Shown here in pieces: positions 17,985 through 27,162 of a stretch of 64,000 nucleotides of DNA. The notes under the pieces are model-generated. The model was given only the letters and a program-made list of their open reading frames with translations, made no database searches and was not told the DNA's origin. The first letter of the stretch is position 1. Every line of letters begins with the position of its first letter. Position numbers and translations under genes: made by a program. The stretch comes from an uncultured SAR116 cluster alpha proteobacterium (GTDB taxonomy: Bacteria > Pseudomonadota > Alphaproteobacteria > Puniceispirillales > Marisalimonadaceae): contig CACNRW010000004.1 in assembly GCA_902622875.1 (NCBI GenBank), positions 1 through 64,000 on the forward strand, read 5' to 3'.

Positions 17985-18790
17985 TTTAATCTTTTTATAG
18001 CTAATAAATTTAAACCTCTTGAAAAGTATTTCTTTATCAACTCTTTTGAATTGTGAATTGCAACATTATTAGTTTCTACATTTGCGTGAAGAATTGTTGA
18101 TTTACAATTTATTATAGCAACATGGCCTTCCCAAAAAATTAGATCACCTCTTTTGATTCTTGTATCCCATAATTTGAGGCAATTATCTAATTTTAATTCA
18201 TTTTTAGTAAAAATATCATGACCAAGGGATTGTTTTTGATCAATAGAGTTTCTGGGAGCTTTTATTCCATTTAGTTTTAAAGAAATTTGTAATAAACCTG
18301 AACAATCAATACCTAAACTAGTTTTTCCTCCCCACTTGTAAGGTACACCAACCAAGCTTTCAGCAACCTCTATCCAATCTTTTCTCTTAGAGTTAGCTTT
18401 CTGCAGATGAAATTTATGAACATACCCGTTTATCAAAATATTTTTTTTAAAAAAAGAAATCTCTGCCCAAACATCTATAAATTTTTTTACATAAACATGT
18501 GAACCTATTGATAAATAATCTATTGGTATTGACTTAATTTCGGGTTTTTTTAAAATTATAGTTTTAGGAACAGATACAAAATAATTTGGTTTCTCCATAT
18601 CCCCAGTGCTACTTAATTTCAGCCATCCATGGTATTTATCATCATTTAAAAATCCAAAACACCATTTTTTATTTTTCTCAAGAATAGTAAATTTTTCTCC
18701 AAAAATACATTCTGTTTCTATAGTTATTAATTTATTTCTTTTTTGTAATAGGGGTACAAAATTCTCAATTATTGTAACTTGATGGCCCAT
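17981..18790 (-). CDS. NlpC/P60 cell-wall peptidase with SH3-like N-terminus
   Basis: A 269-residue C40 peptidase that likely cuts between gamma-D-glutamate and the diamino acid of peptidoglycan stem peptides. The catalytic residues are visible as Cys163 in GIDCSGLLQ, His223 in FWEGHVAII and His235 in ILHAN. Residues 20-130 form one or two bacterial SH3-like domains. No signal peptide is seen, so the protein may act on recycled muropeptides in the cytoplasm, as Bacillus YkfC-type dipeptidyl-peptidases VI do. Its start overlaps the stop of the amidase gene by one base (TAATG), so the pair is translationally coupled. Confidence 0.88.
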   Translation of the reverse strand: MGHQVTIIENFVPLLQKRNKLITIETECIFGEKFTILEKNKKWCFGFLNDDKYHGWLKLSSTGDMEKPNYFVSVPKTIILKKPEIKSIPIDYLSIGSHVYVKKFIDVWAEISFFKKNILINGYVHKFHLQKANSKRKDWIEVAESLVGVPYKWGGKTSLGIDCSGLLQISLKLNGIKAPRNSIDQKQSLGHDIFTKNELKLDNCLKLWDTRIKRGDLIFWEGHVAIINCKSTILHANVETNNVAIHNSKELIKKYFSRGLNLLAIKRLN

Positions 18791-19212
18791 TAAATAATAT
18801 TTTCTTCTTTACACCATTCCCTTACGTCAAAATTAGGACAAGTTTTTTTTGTGTCTATAGCGTCTCTATGCCCCAATATAATGGCATTTGGATAATCTGA
18901 TTTCCATTTTAATAAAAGGGTTTTAAGAGATAAGAATTGTTGCGCTTCAAATTTTTGTCTTCCAATTAAGCAAATACCTAAACTCTGTTTGTTAAGTCCA
19001 TATGTATGTGCTCCTTGCCAGAATAAAGGCCGTCCATTTTCTATATTTCCATTTTTTAATATTATTTTATGATATCCGATACCGTCCCATCCAAAACCAA
19101 GGTGCATTAAGTGAATGTCTGATGCAGTTAAATTCTTTTCATCTGGAGTATCAGAACAGTGAACTATTATATTTTTTATATTATGATGATATAACATTTT
19201 AAACCATTGCAT
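18790..19212 (-). CDS. N-acetylmuramoyl-L-alanine amidase, T7-lysozyme-like
   Basis: A compact 140-residue zinc amidase of the Amidase_2/PGRP fold. Expected zinc ligands are His18 (IVHCSDT), His115 (GHRDA) and Cys125 (KTCPNFDV), with Tyr47 (GIGYHK) and Lys123 in the positions of the T7 lysozyme catalytic Tyr and Lys. It has no signal peptide, so it either works on recycled muropeptides in the cytosol or leaves the cell by another route. With the coupled NlpC/P60 gene it forms a two-enzyme unit for stripping muropeptides. Proteins of this type are also carried by phages, but no other phage gene is near. Confidence 0.86.
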   Translation of the reverse strand: MQWFKMLYHHNIKNIIVHCSDTPDEKNLTASDIHLMHLGFGWDGIGYHKIILKNGNIENGRPLFWQGAHTYGLNKQSLGICLIGRQKFEAQQFLSLKTLLLKWKSDYPNAIILGHRDAIDTKKTCPNFDVREWCKEENII

Positions 19213-19227
19213 GATAATTTTAGATTA

Positions 19228-20004
19228 CTAATAATTAGAATTACGTCTTTCTATGTCATCTTCTGTTAGTTTTTCTCCAAACCAAGTCTCAATAACTTTT
19301 GCAGGGTTGTTTGTTTTATTATATGCTCTATGCCAAGTCATTTCAGGTATATCACCGCTTTCTTTTGGACCAATTACTATCGTTTCTTTTGTACCATTAA
19401 CATGTTCGATATCTATACTAACAAGTCCTTCTACAATATGCCAATGTTCTGACCGAAATGAATGTCTTTGGTCACTTAAACTTTTCCCTGGTTCTAAAAT
19501 TAATTCTTTTACTGCCCAGTTTTTTTGTTTATCGAGAATTCTATATGATCCCCAGTTCCTTTTTACTGTTGGAAATTTCCATTCTTCTAGAATTTTTGAA
19601 CTTGCATTAAGTTTTTGTTCGCCACCAACAGAGAACATAAATTCTACTTCTAAATTGGAAATGAGGTTTGAACTCATTTCAGTTATATTAGATTTGTTTC
19701 TGTCACCGCCATTCATAAAGATGAGTTTATCATTCGGAAACATATTCGCAGCCTTAACTATCAGCCTAGATGCAGAATTGTCATCATCATTAAAGGGTGT
19801 TGCATAGGTTACATCAGAAATCGATTGTAATATTTTAATTCTTTCTTCAAAAGGTATAAAAGGTTTTCCTTTTTTTCTTGTAAGCCATTCATCAGAATTA
19901 ACCCCAACTAAAAGAAAATCACAATTTCTTCTTGCTTCACTTATATATGCCAAATGACCAGAATGAATTGGATCAAACCCGCCAGATATTATTCCTATTT
20001 TCAT
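19228..20004 (-). CDS. Nucleotidyltransferase-cupin fusion
   Basis: A 258-residue two-domain protein. Residues 1-140 are a cytidylyltransferase-like domain with GGFDPIHSGHLAYI (8-21), whose HxGH binds the nucleotide, as in the HldE C-terminal domain. Residues 148-258 are a cupin like the C-terminal isomerase domain of ManC-type mannose-6-phosphate isomerases: WGSYRIL, EPGKSLSDQRH, RSEHWHIVEG, and IPEMTWHRAYN, ending TEDDIERR. His181, Glu186 and His225 are candidate metal ligands. The combination suggests making or activating a sugar for the cell surface, but the substrate is unknown. It ends 15 bases before the amidase gene. Confidence 0.8.
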   Translation of the reverse strand: MKIGIISGGFDPIHSGHLAYISEARRNCDFLLVGVNSDEWLTRKKGKPFIPFEERIKILQSISDVTYATPFNDDDNSASRLIVKAANMFPNDKLIFMNGGDRNKSNITEMSSNLISNLEVEFMFSVGGEQKLNASSKILEEWKFPTVKRNWGSYRILDKQKNWAVKELILEPGKSLSDQRHSFRSEHWHIVEGLVSIDIEHVNGTKETIVIGPKESGDIPEMTWHRAYNKTNNPAKVIETWFGEKLTEDDIERRNSNY

Positions 20005-20088
20005 AATGATCCTTGTATTTAATGTTAAAATTTATAATAAATTATGTAAAAATCTTTTAAAAGAAATAAATAAAATAAGAAATTTAAT

Positions 20089-21129
20089 TTAGTTTTTTAC
20101 TTCCCAAAAAGTTTTAAAACCAGGATTAAATATCATTATTTTTTCAGAACCAACAAGAATAAATTTTTTAAATTTTATAGGATAATCCTTCTTTATAATT
20201 TTTATTTTCGTACTATTGGATGGGAGTTGATAATGAGATGCCCCATTTATACTAATGAAACTCTCTAGGTTTTTTAAAGATTTTGCGTCCTCAAATATTT
20301 GAGTTAAGATAGAAATACAGTACGATGCATTAAATATACCTGCACATCCACAACAATTTTCTTTATCTGAAGCGAAATGGGGTGCAGTGTCAGTACCTAA
20401 AAAAAACTTTTTACTACCATTTGTGGCAACTTTAATTAAAGCCTTTCTATGTTTTTCTCTTTTTAAAATTGGTAAACAATAGTTATGAGGTTTAATACCG
20501 CCAACAAAAATAGAATTTCTATTTAAGGCTAGATGATGGGGTGTTATTGACGCGACTAGATTTTCGTTACCTTCATATACATATTCTGTTGCTTCTTTTG
20601 TAGTGATATGCTCTAGAGTAATTTTAAGTTCTGGTAATTCTTTACAAATAAAATCAAGGTTCTGATCAATAAAAACTTTTTCTCTATCAAAAATATCAAC
20701 CTCTTTATGTGTTACTTCTCCATGAATCAGAAGTGGCATGCCAACCTCTGACATTGTCTCTAGTACAGGCATAATTTTCTTAATATCTTTAACACCTGAA
20801 TCAGAGTTTGTAGTTGCTCCAGCAGGATAAAGTTTTGCGGCAAAAACAAGTTCTTCTTGATATGATTTACAAAGTTCAAATTTGTCTGTATTTTCTGTCA
20901 AATATATTGTCATTAAGGGTTCGAAATTATGAGCTTTTGGAATAGCATTTTTTATTCTTTCTTTATATTTAATCGCTTGCTTTCCATTTAATATAGGTGG
21001 TGTCAAATTAGGCATAACTATTGATCTTGCAAAATGTCTTGTTGTTTCGGGAATAACGGCTTTTAGAATGTCATCATCTCTGAAATGAACATGCCAATCA
21101 TCTGGTTTTATAATTTCTATTTCTTTCAT
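20089..21129 (-). CDS. pyrC: Dihydroorotase PyrC (class II)
   Basis: Third step of pyrimidine synthesis: closes carbamoyl aspartate to dihydroorotate. The 346-residue protein matches E. coli PyrC in length. DDWHVHFRDDD (residues 10-20) gives the first metal ligands His13 and His15; Lys99 in AKLYPAGATTNS is the carbamylated lysine that bridges the two zincs; LIHGEV and LEHITTKEA carry the remaining histidines; LGTDTAPHF holds the catalytic aspartate. The ATG lies 87 bases from the divergent FMN reductase. pyrF lies 5 kb away in another unit. Confidence 0.95.
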   Translation of the reverse strand: MKEIEIIKPDDWHVHFRDDDILKAVIPETTRHFARSIVMPNLTPPILNGKQAIKYKERIKNAIPKAHNFEPLMTIYLTENTDKFELCKSYQEELVFAAKLYPAGATTNSDSGVKDIKKIMPVLETMSEVGMPLLIHGEVTHKEVDIFDREKVFIDQNLDFICKELPELKITLEHITTKEATEYVYEGNENLVASITPHHLALNRNSIFVGGIKPHNYCLPILKREKHRKALIKVATNGSKKFFLGTDTAPHFASDKENCCGCAGIFNASYCISILTQIFEDAKSLKNLESFISINGASHYQLPSNSTKIKIIKKDYPIKFKKFILVGSEKIMIFNPGFKTFWEVKN

Positions 21130-21216
21130 AGTTTTGATCTAATCTTTAAAAATAAAATTTAGTATGTTAATGATTATATTTGTTCAATAGAATAATTAAC
21201 TTTTTGGAAGTTTACT

Positions 21217-21816
21217 ATGAAAATTTCAATTATTTCTGCTAGTCATAGAACTAATTCGCAGTCAAAGAAAATTTTAGATATCCTACATAATAATTTATTA
21301 AATATTAAGTCAGATTTGGATATGTATGATTTAGACTTAGCTGATAAGTCATTACCTCTCTGGTCACCTGATAAAAAAGACGGAAATGGTATTTGGGGTG
21401 ATACATGGAATTTAATATCAGATAATTTAAAAAAATCAGATGGTTTTATTTTGGTTGTGCCTGAATATGGTGGAATGGCAACGCCTGCCGCAAAAAATAT
21501 ATTTTTATTATGTGGTAATGGTGAATTTGCTCATAAACCTGGTTTAATAGTATCAGTCAGTAGTGGAAATGGTGGTGCTTATCCAATATCAGAATTAAGA
21601 ATGTCTTCTTACAAAAACACACACATAATGTGGATACCAGAGAACATCATTATTAGAAACGTAGAAGAATTTAATCCTGGAAAGCATGGAGATAATATAC
21701 CTGATTGGTTAGATGATAGAATAGATTATGTTTTAAGGTTACTTTTAGCTTACGCGTCAAACATGAAATCATTAAGAGAGATAATTAATAGGAAGGATTT
21801 TGGAAATGGAATGTAA
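21217..21816 (+). CDS. NAD(P)H-dependent FMN reductase
   Basis: A 199-residue flavodoxin-fold oxidoreductase. The phosphate loop of FMN is [14 protein letters not shown] near the N-terminus, and [15 protein letters not shown] (about residue 88) is the flavin-ring motif shared with YieF/ArsH/WrbA relatives, followed by [14 protein letters not shown]. It probably passes electrons from NAD(P)H to flavin or small acceptors. The reading frame overlaps the next gene by 11 bases, so the two are co-translated. The physiological acceptor is unknown. Confidence 0.82.
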   Translation: MKISIISASHRTNSQSKKILDILHNNLLNIKSDLDMYDLDLADKSLPLWSPDKKDGNGIWGDTWNLISDNLKKSDGFILVVPEYGGMATPAAKNIFLLCGNGEFAHKPGLIVSVSSGNGGAYPISELRMSSYKNTHIMWIPENIIIRNVEEFNPGKHGDNIPDWLDDRIDYVLRLLLAYASNMKSLREIINRKDFGNGM

Positions 21817-22096
21817 AGATATAATTAAAAAATTTGTAGAAATTGATGGCTGGGAAAAAACTAACGATGGAAGAGAGGCATTTGTCAAAATTTTCAAATT
21901 TTCTGATTTTAAACAAGCTTTTTCTTTTATGACCTCTATTGCAATGAAAGCAGAACAAATAAATCATCACCCTGAATGGGAAAATGTTTATAATAAAGTT
22001 ACAATCACTCTTACAACTCATGATGTTGGAGGTGTTTCTGAATTAGATTACAATATGGCAATTTTTGCAGAAAAGTGTTTCAAAAATTATAGTTAA
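21806..22096 (+). CDS. phhB: Pterin-4-alpha-carbinolamine dehydratase PhhB
   Basis: A 96-residue protein that dehydrates 4a-hydroxytetrahydrobiopterin. The family signature [15 protein letters not shown] has the catalytic His54 and His55, and [16 protein letters not shown] supplies the third conserved histidine, His72. The ATG at 21806 is chosen because GGAAGG lies nine bases upstream; a TTG two codons earlier is the alternative. It overlaps the end of the FMN reductase and is followed after 18 bases by acetoacetyl-CoA synthetase. The neighbour hints at phenylalanine and tyrosine breakdown, which yields acetoacetate, though no hydroxylase is in view; the same fold also serves in Moco-related or folate roles. 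Confidence 0.9.
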   Translation: MECKDIIKKFVEIDGWEKTNDGREAFVKIFKFSDFKQAFSFMTSIAMKAEQINHHPEWENVYNKVTITLTTHDVGGVSELDYNMAIFAEKCFKNYS

Positions 22097-22114
22097 TATT
22101 TGAGCAAATAGGTT

Positions 22115-24082
22115 ATGGAAAAAGATATAATATCAAATCCAGTAATGTGGACACCATCTGATGAAAAAATAAACTCTTCGCAGATGTCTAAATTTATCAA
22201 AGTAATCAACAAGAAATATAATCTAGTTCTAATAAGTTTTTCTGATTTACATAATTGGTCAGTAAAAAACAAAAGTGATTTTTGGTCATCTATTTGGGAT
22301 TTTTTTGAAGTTATTGGCTCTAAGGGAACAGAACCATACATTGAACCAATAAATCATATGCCAGGAAGTAAATTTTTTCCCAAAGGTAAACTAAATTATG
22401 CAGAAAATATGCTTTCAGGGGATGTTTCTGGTACTGCAATTGTTTTTAAGTCTGAGAATAAAATTAGAAAAGAGGTTTCTTGGAAAGATATTAAAACACA
22501 AGCTTCAGCTCTAGCAAATTTTTTGAAAGAAGAAGGTGTTGTTAAAGGAGATAGGGTTGCTGCTTATATGCCAAACATGCCAGAAACTGTGATAATGATG
22601 CTTGCAACTTCATCTATAGGCGCAATATTTTCCTCTGCATCACCTGATTTTGGTGTAGATGGTGTCTTAGATAGATTTGGTCAAATAGAACCAAAAATTT
22701 TACTTACTACTGATGGTTATTGGTATTATGGTAAAGAAGTTAACATAACTAATAAAGTGTTAGATATTGTTAAATTATTGCCATCACTTCAAAGGGTTGT
22801 AATAGCTCCACTTCTTGGTATAAAAACACAATATGTTTCTAATAAATTTGTAAATTATCATGAGGTCCAAGAAAAATATTTTAGTAAAGAAATGTTTTTT
22901 TTAGCTCTCAGTTTTGATGATCCATTATATATTATGTTTTCTAGTGGTACTACTGGTAAGCCAAAATGTATTGTTCACTCCAATGGTGGTGTTCTCTTAA
23001 AACATTTAGTTGAAATGGGGCTTCATTCAAATGCAAAGAAAAATAGTAAAGTTTTCTATTTTACCACTTGCGGTTGGATGATGTGGAATTGGTTAGTTTC
23101 AGGACTATTACTAAAATCTACAATTTATTTATATGATGGCTCACCTTTTTTTCCTAATGCAGAAATTTTATGGGATTATGTTGATTGTGAAAAAATAAAT
23201 TTCATGGGAGTTTCAGCAAAATATATTGATGCTCTAAGTAAAGAAAATGTTAATATTATTGACAAATATAATTTAAGTGATTTAGAAATAATTGGTTCAA
23301 CAGGATCTCCATTAATCCATGAAAGTTTTGATTACATATATAAGTGTGTAAAAACAGACGTTTTGGTTGCCAGCTTGTCTGGAGGAACGGATATAGTAGG
23401 TTGTTTTATAGGAGGAAATCCAATATCAGTAGTTAGAAGAGGCGAAATACAAGGATCTATTTTAGGTATGGATGTTCATGTTTATGATGAGAATGGAGAA
23501 CCCATAAAAAATGAGAAAGGAGAACTGGTTTGCACACAGACTTTTCCTACTATGCCACTATTTTTTTGGAAAGACGAAAAAAATGAAAAATATCACAATG
23601 CTTATTTTAACAAATACCCAAATGTATGGTGCCATGGTGATTATATTGCTAAGACTGAAAATGACGGTTTTATAATTTTTGGGAGATCCGACGCAACCTT
23701 AAATCCTGGGGGGGTTCGTATTGGAACAGCTGAAATATACAGGCAAGTTGAGCAGATAGAAGAAGTTCTTGAAAGCTTAGTGGTAGGACAAATCTGGCAA
23801 GGTGATACAAGAGTAGTACTTTTTGTAAGGCTCAAACCAAATGCTAATTTGACTGAAGTCTTAATTAATAAAATTAAAAATAAAATTAAAATGGGTGCGT
23901 CACCAAGGCACGTTCCTGAGAAGATCGTTGTAGTTAATGATATACCTAGAACAAAATCAGGCAAAATAGCAGAGTTAGCCGTAAGGGATTTAATTCATAA
24001 CAAAAAGATTAATAACCAAACGGCTTTAGCTAATCCAGAGTGTTTAGAAGAATATAAAGACATCAGAGAATTAAGCGTTTAA
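22115..24082 (+). CDS. Acetoacetyl-CoA synthetase
   Basis: A 655-residue ANL-superfamily ligase that joins acetoacetate to CoA with ATP. The N-terminus has FPKGKLNYAENML (88-100), the pattern that marks acetoacetate-CoA ligases, and MWTPSDEKI is the usual opening. The ATP loop is FSSGTTGKPK (275-284); SLSGGTDIVGCFIGGNP and HGDYIAKTENDGFIIFGRSDATLNPGGVR give the hinge and adenylate contacts (the latter read in two parts), and PRTKSGKIAE near the end holds the catalytic lysine. The Gly-rich motif excludes the short acetyl-CoA synthetases. It meets the MFS gene tail to tail with a four-base overlap. Confidence 0.93.
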   Translation: MEKDIISNPVMWTPSDEKINSSQMSKFIKVINKKYNLVLISFSDLHNWSVKNKSDFWSSIWDFFEVIGSKGTEPYIEPINHMPGSKFFPKGKLNYAENMLSGDVSGTAIVFKSENKIRKEVSWKDIKTQASALANFLKEEGVVKGDRVAAYMPNMPETVIMMLATSSIGAIFSSASPDFGVDGVLDRFGQIEPKILLTTDGYWYYGKEVNITNKVLDIVKLLPSLQRVVIAPLLGIKTQYVSNKFVNYHEVQEKYFSKEMFFLALSFDDPLYIMFSSGTTGKPKCIVHSNGGVLLKHLVEMGLHSNAKKNSKVFYFTTCGWMMWNWLVSGLLLKSTIYLYDGSPFFPNAEILWDYVDCEKINFMGVSAKYIDALSKENVNIIDKYNLSDLEIIGSTGSPLIHESFDYIYKCVKTDVLVASLSGGTDIVGCFIGGNPISVVRRGEIQGSILGMDVHVYDENGEPIKNEKGELVCTQTFPTMPLFFWKDEKNEKYHNAYFNKYPNVWCHGDYIAKTENDGFIIFGRSDATLNPGGVRIGTAEIYRQVEQIEEVLESLVVGQIWQGDTRVVLFVRLKPNANLTEVLINKIKNKIKMGASPRHVPEKIVVVNDIPRTKSGKIAELAVRDLIHNKKINNQTALANPECLEEYKDIRELSV

Positions 24083-25293
24083 CTCACTTCTTTTAATTCT
24101 GAATTTACTGAAAAAGGTTCTTCTTTAACTGTGATTGTTAGAATAAATGCTAAAATACCTAAAGCAACGCTCAACCACCACATATTTTCATAGTTGCCGT
24201 AGATATCAAAAAATCTACCACCTAGCCACGCCCCTAAAACAGCTCCTAATTGATGACAAATAAAACAAATACCTGATAAAGTCGCTAAATATTTAGGGCC
24301 TATGAACGAAAGAATAATAGCATTTGTCATTGGTACAGTTGCTAGCCAAAAAACACCAATTAGAGCCCCAAATAAAATAGCTATTATTGGAGATGGAGGA
24401 GACAATACAAATATGGTGATAGATAATGATCTAAATAAATATATTATTGACAATGGCATAGGTTTCTTAATTTTTCCTCCCAGCCAACCAAACCCTAAAG
24501 TTCCTAAAATATTAGTCACACCTATGATTGCTAAAGACCAACCAGCAACTTCGACAGAAATACCTTTTGATACTAAATCAGTTGGTAAATGCAATGCTAT
24601 AAAAGTTACATGAAAACCACATACAAAAAAGCCTATAATTAATAGTAAATAATTTCTTTCTTTAAGAGAAAATTTAATAGTATCTTTTAATCCATCTTGA
24701 AAAGATTGATCCTTCGCCATAGACTTATTTGGATCACTCAAAAGAGGTAAAAGGGTTAAAAGACAAATAGATATTGTAGCTAAAACAAGTAAACTTATTT
24801 GCCATCCAAATTCTTTATTCATCCACATTGTTGGTATTACTACAGCAAATTGCCCAAATGACCCTGCAGCGGCAACTAATCCCATTGCAATTGAACGCTT
24901 ATTCACTGGGGCTACTTTACCTGCTATACTGACAATAGTAGCCATTCCTGCTCCACCAAGACCAAACCCCATTAGCGTAGTTCCTGAAAATAATTTAATT
25001 TCTGAGGTAGGGTTGCTCATAAAAAAAATTCCAGAAGCAAAACAAACTATTCCGAAAGCTAATACTTTTTGAGGGCCAAATTTATCAATGAAAATACCAA
25101 GAACAAACGTTACTAACCCCCAGACCATTGCCTGAATACCAATTGCGAATGAAAAAAATTCTTTTCCGTCATTCATAAAGGAACTTATTGGCTCTAAAAA
25201 CAACCCAAGAGCTTGTCTTACACCCATAATCATTGCAATTATAATGGAACATACCAGTATAACAACTTGCCAATCTACTTTTTTTATTTCCAT
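24079..25293 (-). CDS. MFS transporter
   Basis: A 404-residue inner-membrane carrier with about 12 hydrophobic segments. Segment 1 is VVILVCSIIIAMIMGVRQALGLF-like, the loop between segments 2 and 3 reads FIDKFGPQKV (the MFS A-motif), and a long central loop with SMAKDQSFQDG separates the halves. It resembles the monocarboxylate or OFA branch of the superfamily. It is transcribed 33 bases after the MarR gene, which probably controls it. Substrate is unknown; its position next to acetoacetyl-CoA synthetase would suit a small organic acid. Confidence 0.85.
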   Translation of the reverse strand: MEIKKVDWQVVILVCSIIIAMIMGVRQALGLFLEPISSFMNDGKEFFSFAIGIQAMVWGLVTFVLGIFIDKFGPQKVLAFGIVCFASGIFFMSNPTSEIKLFSGTTLMGFGLGGAGMATIVSIAGKVAPVNKRSIAMGLVAAAGSFGQFAVVIPTMWMNKEFGWQISLLVLATISICLLTLLPLLSDPNKSMAKDQSFQDGLKDTIKFSLKERNYLLLIIGFFVCGFHVTFIALHLPTDLVSKGISVEVAGWSLAIIGVTNILGTLGFGWLGGKIKKPMPLSIIYLFRSLSITIFVLSPPSPIIAILFGALIGVFWLATVPMTNAIILSFIGPKYLATLSGICFICHQLGAVLGAWLGGRFFDIYGNYENMWWLSVALGILAFILTITVKEEPFSVNSELKEVS

Positions 25294-25326
25294 TTTTATT
25301 CCAAATTAAAAATTAATTTCAGTTAA

Positions 25327-25725
25327 TTAAGTAATTAGAGTTTCAAACTCTTCATAATTTTTTATACCTAAAGCTTTAGTATATTTGTATTGAGTTTTTT
25401 CGCAAATGATAGTGGCTTCTTTGAGTTTACTTTTACCAACAGTGTTTAAGCTAACTGCTTTTATTTTATTATTATTCTTGCATTTAAAAGAAACAAGGTC
25501 CATTTCTATCAATTTTTCAATATTACGAAGGACAGTGGTTCGATCTAGTTTTAGCAGATATGATAAATCAGAAATATTTGTTCTTTCCAATTTTTGAATA
25601 TTTCGTAAAGTACTAAATTGAATAATTTTAAGCTCAAATTTAGCGAGAGCAGTATCATGTTCTTTAGTTAAACTATTACTAGATTTACGAAAACTTATAC
25701 AATGACAAGAAAAGATATTGTTCAT
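25327..25725 (-). CDS. MarR-family transcriptional regulator
   Basis: A 132-residue winged-helix regulator. The helix-turn-helix and wing run through TNISDLSYLLKLDRTTVLRNIEKLIEMDLVSF (read in two parts), with SLNTVGKSKLKEA after the wing. The N-terminus has FSCHCISFRKSSNSLT, close to a MarR subgroup that begins with a Cys-x-Cys pair and may sense thiol oxidation or metal. A 14-base perfect palindrome lies four bases upstream of its start codon and is the obvious self-operator. It precedes the MFS gene in the same direction. Confidence 0.85.
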   Translation of the reverse strand: MNNIFSCHCISFRKSSNSLTKEHDTALAKFELKIIQFSTLRNIQKLERTNISDLSYLLKLDRTTVLRNIEKLIEMDLVSFKCKNNNKIKAVSLNTVGKSKLKEATIICEKTQYKYTKALGIKNYEEFETLIT

Positions 25726-25729
25726 TGTG

Positions 25730-25743
25730 TGTGTATATACACA
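25730..25743. promoter_or_regulatory. Palindromic operator candidate upstream of marR
   Basis: TGTGTATATACACA is a perfect 14-base inverted repeat located between the queF stop and the marR start, ending four bases from the marR ATG. MarR proteins normally bind such palindromes over their own promoter, so this is the likely binding site controlling marR and the MFS gene. Confidence 0.6.
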
Positions 25744-25772
25744 ATTATTAATTTAGTCTAATAAATAATTAA

Positions 25773-26234
25773 TTAGCCCCTACCCCTATAATTTGCCACA
25801 GAATGATCAGGTATAAATAAATTTTTAGGCTTTTCACTTGTTTGCCAAAATACATCAATCGGAATACCACCTCTTGGGTACCAGTAACCACCAATTCTTA
25901 ACCATTGAGGTAACAATAAATCAACAATATCTTGAGCAATTGAAATTGTACAATCTTCATGAAATGCAGCATGGTTTCTATACCCTAAAAGGTATAATTT
26001 AAAAGATTTGCTCTCTACTATTAATTTATTAGGAACATAATCAATTACTATATGCGCAAAATCAGGTTGGGATGTCACTGGACATATTGAAGTGAACTCT
26101 GGGCATATAAATCTTATATTATAATCTAAACCAATTTTCGGATTTTTAACTTTTTCTAGAATACTTTTATCAGGGAATTCTGGAATTTTACTTTTATAGC
26201 CTAGAGCATTTAGGTTATTATTTAATTTAATCAT
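25773..26234 (-). CDS. queF: NADPH-dependent 7-cyano-7-deazaguanine reductase QueF
   Basis: Reduces preQ0 to preQ1 in queuosine synthesis for tRNA. The 153-residue unimodular form has the catalytic Cys51 in [14 protein letters not shown], Asp58 in the same motif, the QueF motif [10 protein letters not shown], and Glu93 in FHEDC; Cys to Glu spacing equals that of Bacillus QueF (Cys55, Glu97). It lies 13 bases after pyrF and appears to be the last gene of the DUF1244-gapR-pyrF-queF run. No other queuosine gene is in the window. Confidence 0.95.
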   Translation of the reverse strand: MIKLNNNLNALGYKSKIPEFPDKSILEKVKNPKIGLDYNIRFICPEFTSICPVTSQPDFAHIVIDYVPNKLIVESKSFKLYLLGYRNHAAFHEDCTISIAQDIVDLLLPQWLRIGGYWYPRGGIPIDVFWQTSEKPKNLFIPDHSVANYRGRG

Positions 26235-26247
26235 AAAAATATCTCAT

Positions 26248-27159
26248 TTAATTATTAATATTTATTAGTTCATTATTTGTAGAATTTATTTTAGACAATA
26301 CAATTATTTGCCACTCTTCAATATTATTAGCTAAATAAGCCTGTTCAGGAAATAAAATACTTCTAGAGGCATTAATTAAGCCAAAGTTTAGAAGGTTTAA
26401 GTACTTAGTATCTTGAAGTAATGCTGCACATGCATCATTCGCGGATGCACCTTGAGCACCATAACCAGGAATTAAAAATGGAGCAATTGGTAATAACTTT
26501 CTTAATTCTAGAGCCTCTTCTCTAAACGTAGCACCAGACACAACTCCAATTGATGATAAACCTAATGAACCTCTGAATTTTTCTACAAAAGGTTTTAATA
26601 TATTGGCAAGATGCTCATAGCACTTAATGCCAGTTGCAAGTGGTATTTCTTGAATATCTTTAGAGCCTTTATTACTTGTATGTACTAAAATAAATAGTCC
26701 ACTACCTGTCTCATAAGCTTTTTTAAAGAAAGGTTCTAAACTATCAATACCTAACCATGGATTAACAGTTAGGGCATCGCTCGGAAATGGAGCATCTTTT
26801 CCTAAATAAGAATTTGCATATGCTTGACTAGTACTTCCTATATCACCTCTTTTTGCATCCATAATTACTAAATATTTTTTAGACTGAGCGTATTTACATA
26901 ACTTCGAAAGTAGCCTCATACCGTCTGGACCAAGTTGTTCAAATAATGCTATTTGAAGTTTTATTGCTGGCACTAATCCATTAGCAACATCTAAAAGTGA
27001 AAAACAAAATTTTTCAACTTTTCCAACAATATTCGAAGAGTTAGTCGATATATCAAAAAGTTTAGGAATTAAGTTTAAATGAGGGTCAATACCTAAACAC
27101 AAAAAAGACTTTGAGTTTCTAATCTTTGTAACAAGCCTATCTCCAAAGTGATTAATCAT
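26248..27159 (-). CDS. pyrF: Orotidine 5'-phosphate decarboxylase PyrF (type 2)
   Basis: Last step of UMP synthesis. The 303-residue protein is the longer type 2 form found in mycobacteria and some other bacteria: LCLGIDPHLNLIPKLF at the start, and the catalytic Asp101, Lys103 and Asp106 in IMDAKRGDIGSTSQAY. VSGATFREEAL and FLIPGYGAQGA bind the phosphate near the C-terminus. It begins three bases after gapR ends and is followed closely by queF, so these genes share a transcript. Confidence 0.94.
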   Translation of the reverse strand: MINHFGDRLVTKIRNSKSFLCLGIDPHLNLIPKLFDISTNSSNIVGKVEKFCFSLLDVANGLVPAIKLQIALFEQLGPDGMRLLSKLCKYAQSKKYLVIMDAKRGDIGSTSQAYANSYLGKDAPFPSDALTVNPWLGIDSLEPFFKKAYETGSGLFILVHTSNKGSKDIQEIPLATGIKCYEHLANILKPFVEKFRGSLGLSSIGVVSGATFREEALELRKLLPIAPFLIPGYGAQGASANDACAALLQDTKYLNLLNFGLINASRSILFPEQAYLANNIEEWQIIVLSKINSTNNELININN

Positions 27160-27162
27160 TTT

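Noticed and set aside
18790-19212. Phage endolysin or prophage remnant
   Set aside because: The protein looks like T7 lysozyme, but there is no other phage gene, integrase or attachment site nearby, and it is coupled to a cell-wall recycling type gene.
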